From the NCBI GenBank assembly GCA_009193035.1, contig SWDT01000011.1, positions 62,001 to 126,000 on the forward strand: a DNA stretch of 64,000 bases, in the 5' to 3' direction. Under the pieces are notes generated by a model. It made no database searches, was not told the DNA's origin, and saw nothing but the letters and a program-made list of their open reading frames with translations. Numbering within the stretch: the first letter of the stretch is position 1; every line of letters begins with the position of its first letter. This DNA is from Halicephalobus mephisto. Taxonomy: Eukaryota > Nematoda > Chromadorea > Rhabditida > Panagrolaimidae. Of the stretch, positions 57,501 to 64,000 are shown in pieces. A program made the position numbers and the translations under genes.

Positions 57501-58124
57501 AATTTCCTTGTAGGATCTAGTTTTTCATTTTATAAAAGAATGATAATAAAAAATGTGCAAAAATAGCAATTCGATGATGGACGAAAATTAGTGAAATCTC
57601 AATTTGGAATCATTTCGCAATTCTTCATTTTTTATTTTCTGACATCAGAAATTTTCGTTTAAAATTTATATTTAAATTTTTTGAATATTCCAAAATCGGA
57701 TAAAAATTTCCAAAAATTAGACTTTTGAAATTTTCTAGGGAATTTTAAAAAATTAATTTTTGGACAATTTTGTAAAATATTTTTAATTTTCAACAAAATT
57801 TTAAAATTTTAAAAAATTCAAAAAATTCATATTGAAAGAACTTTGTAAAAAAATTTATTTTTTAATTTTCAACAAAATTTTAAAATTTCTAAAATCATCA
57901 AGAATTTAAAATTTTTAAAAATTCAAAAAATTATAAAAAAAATTTATTTTTTAATTTTCAATAAAATTTAAAAATTTCAAAAATCATCAAGAATTTAAAA
58001 TTTTAAAAAATTCAAAAAATTATAAAAAAAATTTATTTTTTAATTTTTAATAAAATTTTAAAATTTCTAAAATCTTCAAGTTTTTAAAATTTATTTTTTA
58101 ATTTTTATATATTTTTGAACATGT

Positions 58125-61100
58125 TTATTGTGAAAGAAACAAATCAACAACGTCTTCGGTTTCGCCATATATGGCAGTGAGGACCAGCTTTTCAACGAGG
58201 TCGAAATCGATTTTTCCGATTCCGCATCTGTAGCAAAAATCGACCAAATCTATGAATTTCTTTTTTTTTTGGATTTTTTGACGAAAAAAAAACCAAATAT
58301 TTTCTCGAAGAAAATGCAAAAATTCAAAATTCGAATCAAACTTCAAAGACCAGATCATCTTGATCGAATTTTTGTTTTCTGAAGCCAAAAATGAAAGAAG
58401 AAAATTCGTAAATTTCGGATTACAACCAGTCATCAAAAAAATAACTCCAGTAAAAAAATCATTTCTTTCGTTTTCGATATACGGTAGCTTCAGTTGGACA
58501 GCATTACGGTGGGCGAAACTCTTCGTCGAAACCTTCTTCAAGTACACCGCGTAATCGAAAATCGGATTCATCCACCGGATCGTTTGGGGTGTCGGGGACT
58601 GAAAATTTAATAAAAATTAAAAATTAATAATTAAAAAATCTCAAAATTAGTAATTAAAAAATTCCAAAATTCAAAACTAGATGTCTTCCAAAATTTTTCA
58701 AAAAACTAAAAAAATTTCAGAAATATGAAATTTTCAAAAGTTCCAAATTTTCAGTAAATTTTATAAAGTTCTTAGGAATTAAAAAATTTTTAATCAGATT
58801 CCAGAAAATCTCAAAAATTATTACGAAATCTTAAAAAATTCCAGAAATTTTTGATTCCAGAAAATTATAAAAACTTTTATGAAATTTTCAAAAGTTTCAA
58901 ATTTTCAGTAAATTTTATAAAGTTCTTAGAAAATTAGAAATTTTTAATCAGATTCCAGAAAATCTCAAAAATTATTACGAAATCTTAAAAAACTCCAGAA
59001 ACAATTTTTGTAAAATTCTAGGAAATTTCAGATGCCTCCCAAAGATTCAGAATTTTCAGAATCCTCCACTTAATTTCAAACTTTGAAAATTCCTACAGTA
59101 TTCTAAAAATCTCCAGAATTTTCCATTTTAAAAAATTTTGTTTTGCAAATTTTAATAAAATTAAAAAAATTACTTTTCCTTCGTTTTCGAAAATCTTCTG
59201 TTTGGTACGGTATTTTTTCAGAATTTCTTCTGTCGGAATTCCTTTCTCCCAAGCGGAAATTACAGTATCCAAAGAAACATCTTTTTCAAAAAATTCAATT
59301 TCATTCAAAAATTTAAAAGTTTTTTTTCTTCGATAAAGTCCTTTTGAAAATTCATTTATTTTTTTGAATTTTTCTTTGATTACTGTAGTCAATTCAGGAT
59401 CTTCACCGATGAATTCACAATTTACAACTTCACCAGACGACCCAATTGTGGTTTTCGAAATCAAATTCAGACAACTGACGCTGAATTCGTCGACGATAAG
59501 TTTGCCTTGGGAGTTCCTACAGTACCTGTTAAGTGCCTTAATTACCGTATTCGGCAAATTCAATCTAGTTCTACATTCGATCAAAAAGTCCAAATTTTGA
59601 ACCAAATTCGAAAATTTCGTTAAAAATTTTCCTGATTTTTTTTGTGTTTCTTTGTTAAATTCTTCGACGAAAAAAGACTCCAACTCGAATCCTTTGAAAA
59701 TCTCCACTAAAGCATCTGGTGTCTTCTGTAAAAACTCCAAAAAATCAACACTGGCTTCGTCCTCAGTCAAGTACTGTAGAATCCATCTAAGAGCTGTTTT
59801 CTTGTCTTCTGAAGTCAGAATCACGGGATGTTGAATCAGGTTCAAAAACGGAGATTCAAAAATCGATTTTGGACGGAATTTTCGCCAGACATTTTTCGAA
59901 TTGCTTAATCCTGAATGAAACAAAATTTTGGAGTGAATTTTGTCTCCTGGATTCAGGTTCTGGATTAGAAGACTAGAATAGGGAGAAATAAAGACAAATT
60001 CCGAAAGTTTTGAAGATCGATCCATGACGACGTTGATTACCGTAACCGCTGTCAGGAAATTTTGTTTTTTCTTTGACAAAATTAAAAGTTGAATTATTTG
60101 GTACACAATAATTGGAATTTCTTCTTGACTACAGTATGCCGGAAGTGAATTAAGACAAATTGAGAGGAATTTTCCAAAATTATTGAGGTTGATGTTTTTG
60201 AATCTCCACGTCGAGGGATCTATCGACGAAATTATCCTAATCATCGTTTTGGCGAATTTTAAATTCCCAGCAGAATCCATTAATTTTTTCTCCAAATACT
60301 TTTGAAACTTAGAAATCGTAGTTTTCTTCGCTGAACGTCTGAATCCCGTCGTCAGGATACTGTAGAACCCACTTTGGATGAAATCCGGATCTGTTGCTGA
60401 AATAAAGCCATCGGTCAAGTCCGGATATTTGAAAGAAATCAAAACTACAGAACATGTGAAAGTTTTTTTGTTTTCATTATTGGATTCTGGATCCGCAAGA
60501 ATGATTCTGAAGCAAGTCTTCAAAAATTCAGGAAACTGTTCAGAAATCGGAAATCGTAAAGAATAGAAATGAAAAATCTCAGTGAATACCGTGGCAGTTG
60601 GATCCAGAATACTGTAGATAGAAATAAAATCATCATCGGTCGTTGCGAAGCATCTTACGAATTCATTCATCATCAACTTGATGTCTTCAGAAGTTTCTCG
60701 ACGGAGGATCCTTGGAAGAAATAAAAACAACTGTTTTAACAAGTCAACAAATTTAATTTTCTCTGTGAATGATTTTTTGGAGATTATTTCATCCTTGATA
60801 GAAACTAGACATTGAAGGACTTTGAAAAAGGAATCAGAATTCTGTAAGTTGGCGATTCTCCCAAGTAGAAACAGGAATTCATATAAGAGTTCTGAATCTT
60901 CTGAAACGACAGCGGCGTTTTGCAGAAGAGACTCGAAGGCTTCAGATCTCGAAAAAATGGCGACGGACATAGAAGACAGTTTATGAAATGCTTCCAGCCT
61001 CTCGGTTTTTGAAGCTTCCCTGTCTCCACAAAGTCGAATGATCCTGTTCAAGTCCTCATCCCCGGGAAGCCTCATACTCTGACTCAAACTCAGCCCGCTG

Positions 61101-62730
61101 AATAAAAGAGTTTCGTCTTCTTCAGACAAATCATCCACGGAGAACAAAGATTCCTGAAAAATCACATCAATTATATTATATTAATTTAGAAAATTTAAAA
61201 ATCCTCACAAATCCAGTGGTCGGTCGACGGCCATTACAGGAGTCGTTCTTGCTGCAAACAATAAAGTCGACTTGCTTCAGAATCCGTTTTTTGAAAGTTT
61301 TAAATTTCGCAGTGTTAGCGACGGCATCCGCAGTTGATCGAAGTCGTCTCTGAATCACCCGCTTCTCTATGATGGAAGAATTCGTCCCGGAAGATGAAGA
61401 AACAGATCTCGAATAAAGGCTGAATCTAAAAGTTAACCAACTGTAGGATTAGTGGTCAAAAATGAAATCGAAGATTGAATCAAGCCAGATTCGCGGCGGG
61501 ATGCAGGGTTTAGCCATACGGTAGTTTCTTCAGCGTTCAGTTCGTAAAAAATGTTTCAAATTCTAGTTTTATTACGCGTTGTTTTATTTATTTTTTAATT
61601 CGTAATTTAATTATCCTATATTACAAACTGCTACAATTACAATCTAAGAACAAATCAATATTCATCGTAGCGCCAATGATTTACCATTGGGTCACAGGTT
61701 TTCTGAAATCACGTCCAACTGAATGGAATCAACACGTAAGAGCTCCTGACTATAGTTTTTATATGGTTTGATTCTAACTGAATGCAATTGACGGTAAGAT
61801 TGCGATTCAAGAAGAGATTGATCGTAATTGAGTGTGATCAACATTGATACCTTTTTAACCGAAAACAAACATGGTCCAAATATGTTGATCATACTCAATT
61901 AGAATCAATCTTCTGCTGGAATGCAATCCTGTCATGGATTGTACTCAGTTAGAATCAAACAATATAGAAACTATAATCAGGAACTCTTACGTGTTGATTC
62001 CATTCAGTTAGACGTGACTTCAGAAAATCTATAATAATTTCCGTTTTTTTAACGAAATTTACATATTAATTTTAATGTGTCCCTGATTTATTCTCCGATC
62101 ATCTACTTGGTCATTGTACAATGAAGAAGCACAAAAGTCATTGTCGAAAAATGAATCAGGAATTTTTCGCAAGAAATTAATGTTTTTTAATTCAGTAATA
62201 TTTTCGATTTTCATCTTTTAAAATAAAATTCCAAGTTATGGTCCTGACGCGAACGATTTTTAATTTATTTTTCGACCGTAACTTTGGTTTTATTGTTAAG
62301 TAAAAAATAACGATGATTTTTAAACGAAGAAATTTTAGTTTTTAATCAAATTAAAAAATAAACCTTCAATTACGAATATATTTATAGTAAAATACACCTA
62401 ATCCTAATTTTACTCTTAAAATTACCAAGCTTGTAATCGAAAAATACTTTTTTTATAAAAATAAATTTTCAATTAAACAACATATTTGATTTTTTTAAAT
62501 TTAATTTTAAATATCCTTCTCGACAAGAAAGATACTTGATTCATCTTCGACCATGAGCTTGGTTATTGGTTTTTCGAAAATTTGTCAATCGATAAAAGAA
62601 GAAACCTGGCAACAACGGAGTCGATTTCCTCAGCACACTCCTCCGCGACCCTTCCGCCGAGGAACTTCAGAAGCTCGTCCGCCTTCTTCTCTTCCAGAGA
62701 CCTCAATATCAGTTCTTCCAACGGCTCCAT
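58125..62730 (-). CDS. Large helical protein, unrecognised (possible HEAT/ARM-like repeats)
   Basis: Exons 62730-62606, 61425-61209, 61153-59174 and 58598-58125 join in phase to 931 residues. The first intron (1.18 kb) contains a fold-back element; the first-exon assignment rests on phase (GCC AG|A) and a coding-like MEPLEELILRSLEEKKADEL start. Residues 40-115 are basic and Ser/Arg-rich (IEKRVIQRRLRSTADAV, KTFKKRILKQVDFI). The rest is leucine/phenylalanine-rich, predicted mainly helical with alternating hydrophobic helices (SELLYEFLFLLGRIANLQNS, KIKFVDLLKQLFLFLPRIL, IPIIVYQIIQLLILSKK), like HEAT or ARM scaffolds. The C-terminal exon reads PTPQTIRWMNPIFDYAVYL and ends DVVDLFLSQ. I considered LIN-25/MED24, FANCI and FANCD2 but could not confirm any. 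Confidence 0.75.
61696..62030. mobile_element. Fold-back element (long imperfect palindrome) in intron 1
   Basis: Arms of about 150 bp: 61696-61848 and 61878-62030, imperfect reverse complements over their full length, separated by about 30 bp. Outer ends are AGGTTTTCTGAAATCACGTC and the inverse of AGATTTTCTGAAGTCACGTC. Shared inner words are AACTGAATGGAATCAACACG, TTTGATTCTAACTGA and TGAGTATGATCAAC. No coding capacity, no obvious target-site duplication. Confidence 0.85.
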
Positions 62731-62772
62731 TCAGAAAATAATAAAAAAAAATAAAAAATAAAAAATCCAAAA

Positions 62773-62957
62773 ATGTTCAAAATCCGTTTCCATGGTTACT
62801 GAAGCTTTTTTTAAATCAAGAGTTCTATTTCGTCATTTTAGCTCAGAATAAAGAATTTGAAGAACCCACTGAAACAATCAAAATCAGAAAAGTGCAACTT
62901 GTTGACTTTGTCTCTGTTACAAAAGCTCTCGTAGAAGAGCACCTCGAAGCCGGATAA
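62773..62957 (+). CDS. Very small protein gene (45 residues), unrecognised
   Basis: Exons 62773-62794 and 62842-62957 join in phase (CAT G|GTTACT ... CATTTTAG|CT) with a 47-bp intron. The product starts MFKIRFHAQNKEFEEPTETI, continues KIRKVQLVDFVSVTKALVEE and ends HLEAG. It is charged, with a likely C-terminal amphipathic helix and no signal peptide or membrane segment. The ATG is 42 bp from the start codon of the large minus-strand gene, so the two share a promoter or have overlapping leaders. Support comes from the clean splice, phase and codon-like composition; no family was recognised. Confidence 0.5.
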
Positions 62958-63149
62958 AATCACTTCAAGTCGAAACAAAGAATTTTCGTCTTTTATCTCG
63001 ATTTTTGCACTTTTTCATTAATCCATGTGCCAAACCTTTAATCCGATTTTTAAACCAGCTTCTTCGGGCAAAATTACGAAATTTTATAAAATGTTTAAAA
63101 ACTTTTTTAAACCACATTGAGTATTTTCGAAGTTTTTAAAAATAAAAAA

Positions 63150-63385
63150 AAATTTATTTTTGTCTCAAATGGAAAATTCTGAAAATTTAAAAATAATAAA
63201 AAATTTATTTTTGTCTCAAACGGAAAATAAAAAATTTTTTAAAATAAAAAAAATTTATTTTTGTCTTAAATGGAAAATTCTGAAAATTTAAAAATAATAA
63301 AAAATTTATTTTTGTCTCAAACGGAAAATTAAAAAATTTTTTAAAATAAAAAAATTTATTTTTGTCTTAAACGGAAAATTTTCGA
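63150..63385. repeat. TTTATTTTTGTCTCAAACGGAAAAT repeat, five copies
   Basis: Units of 50-60 bp alternate ATGGAAAATTCTGAAAATTT with ACGGAAAATAAAAAATTTTT. 62958-63150 before it shows nothing recognisable. Confidence 0.85.
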
Positions 63386-63559
63386 AATTCTCTTTGAGAC
63401 AGTTCTTCGAATTTATTTTTAAAATTTTAAAATAACGTTATTTTAGATTTTTTTAGAATAAAAAAAAAGAAATTTTGTATTTTTGGTTTTAATCCGAAAA
63501 TTCTAAGAATTCGTATCAGGACAAATTTTAGAATTTTGGAACAAAGATTTATGATTTTT

Positions 63560-63870
63560 TTATAAAAATATAAATTTTCCATTTTTGGTCTTGACTGGAA
63601 AACTTTACAAATTTCGTGTTGAGACAATTTTTGATAATTTTTAAATATAAAAATATAAATTTTCCATTTTTGGTCTCGAATGGAAAACTTTACAAATTTC
63701 GTGGTAAGACAATTTTTAAATATAAAACTCAAATCTTTCATTTTTGGTTTCGACTGGAAAACTTTACGAATTTCGTATTGAGACAATTTTTGATAATTTT
63801 TAAATTTAAATTTTCCACTTTTGGTCTCGACTGGAAAATTTTACAAATTTCGTGTTAAGACAATTTAATT
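63560..63870. repeat. 70-80 bp repeat carrying the CTCRACACGAAATT motif, five copies
   Basis: Units read TTTTCCATTTTTGGTCTCGA, CTGGAAAACTTTACAAATTT and CGTGTTGAGACAATTTTTGA, the last being the reverse complement of the dispersed motif. The remaining 63870-64000 is AT-rich. Confidence 0.85.
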
Positions 63871-64000
63871 CAAATTTCATCAACCCAATTTTTTACTTTT
63901 TTAATAACTTAAAAGTAATCCAGGATTTAAAAGAGACCTATTATTTTATTTTTTTATAATTCCTTTTGTAAAAAATTATTAAAAATGAAATCCTCTTTTT

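Noticed and set aside
58360..60566. Plus-strand ORFs of 60-80 codons over the large helical gene
   Set aside because: Antisense to exons that join in phase; composition mirrors the coding strand.

Overview
The window is nuclear DNA from a nematode, most likely a rhabditid close to or within Caenorhabditis. Short AT-rich GT..AG introns, splice-acceptor-like sequences just before many start codons (consistent with spliced-leader trans-splicing), closely spaced same-strand genes and the best-matching proteins (BLMP-1, AHA-1, SUR-2/MED23, a nematode-type F-box protein) all point that way. Exon structures below were assembled by hand from splice signals, reading-frame phase and protein similarity. 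Most multi-exon models close in phase over their full length.

Layout. 1-1308 (-): 5' part of a secreted protein gene. 2438-5079 (+): mitochondrial ribosomal protein L43, then exosome subunit RRP45. 5241-7508 (-): aha-1 (ARNT). 8966-22655 (-): a tandem run read from the right: MED23 (sur-2), a SOCS protein, mitochondrial tRNA-modification GTPase (GTPBP3), MTHFS, and a small unassigned exon. 23651-24290 (+): a four-helix membrane protein. 24951-29995 (-): blmp-1. 30-40 kb: about 10 kb without a convincing gene, rich in tandem repeats and holding a nested palindromic transposon-like structure. 40123-42022 (-): an F-box gene whose N-terminus carries retrotransposon-Gag-like zinc knuckles, followed by decayed Skp1-like gene pieces. 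43330-44577 (-) HERP and 45744-46775 (+) Derlin-1 diverge from one promoter region; rps-21 follows Derlin. 47602-52838 (-): an FLVCR/SLC49-type transporter with a 2.9-kb intron. 58125-62730 (-): a 931-residue helical protein I do not recognise, with a 45-codon gene starting 42 bp upstream on the other strand.

Functional themes. HERP and Derlin-1 are both ER-associated degradation components and share an intergenic region with several ACGT-core sites, as expected for unfolded-protein-response control. GTPBP3, MTHFS and L43 all serve mitochondrial translation or folate-linked tRNA modification. From memory, C. elegans carries cup-2, the HERP gene and blmp-1 together on cosmid F25D7, and sur-2 and mtcu-1 on F39B2, both on chromosome I, so the window looks syntenic with that chromosome.

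Much of the non-coding sequence is made of short tandem repeats and two recurrent dispersed motifs (TCTCRACACGAAATT and CACGAAAGTCCCTG-type). I saw no rRNA, tRNA or CRISPR array.
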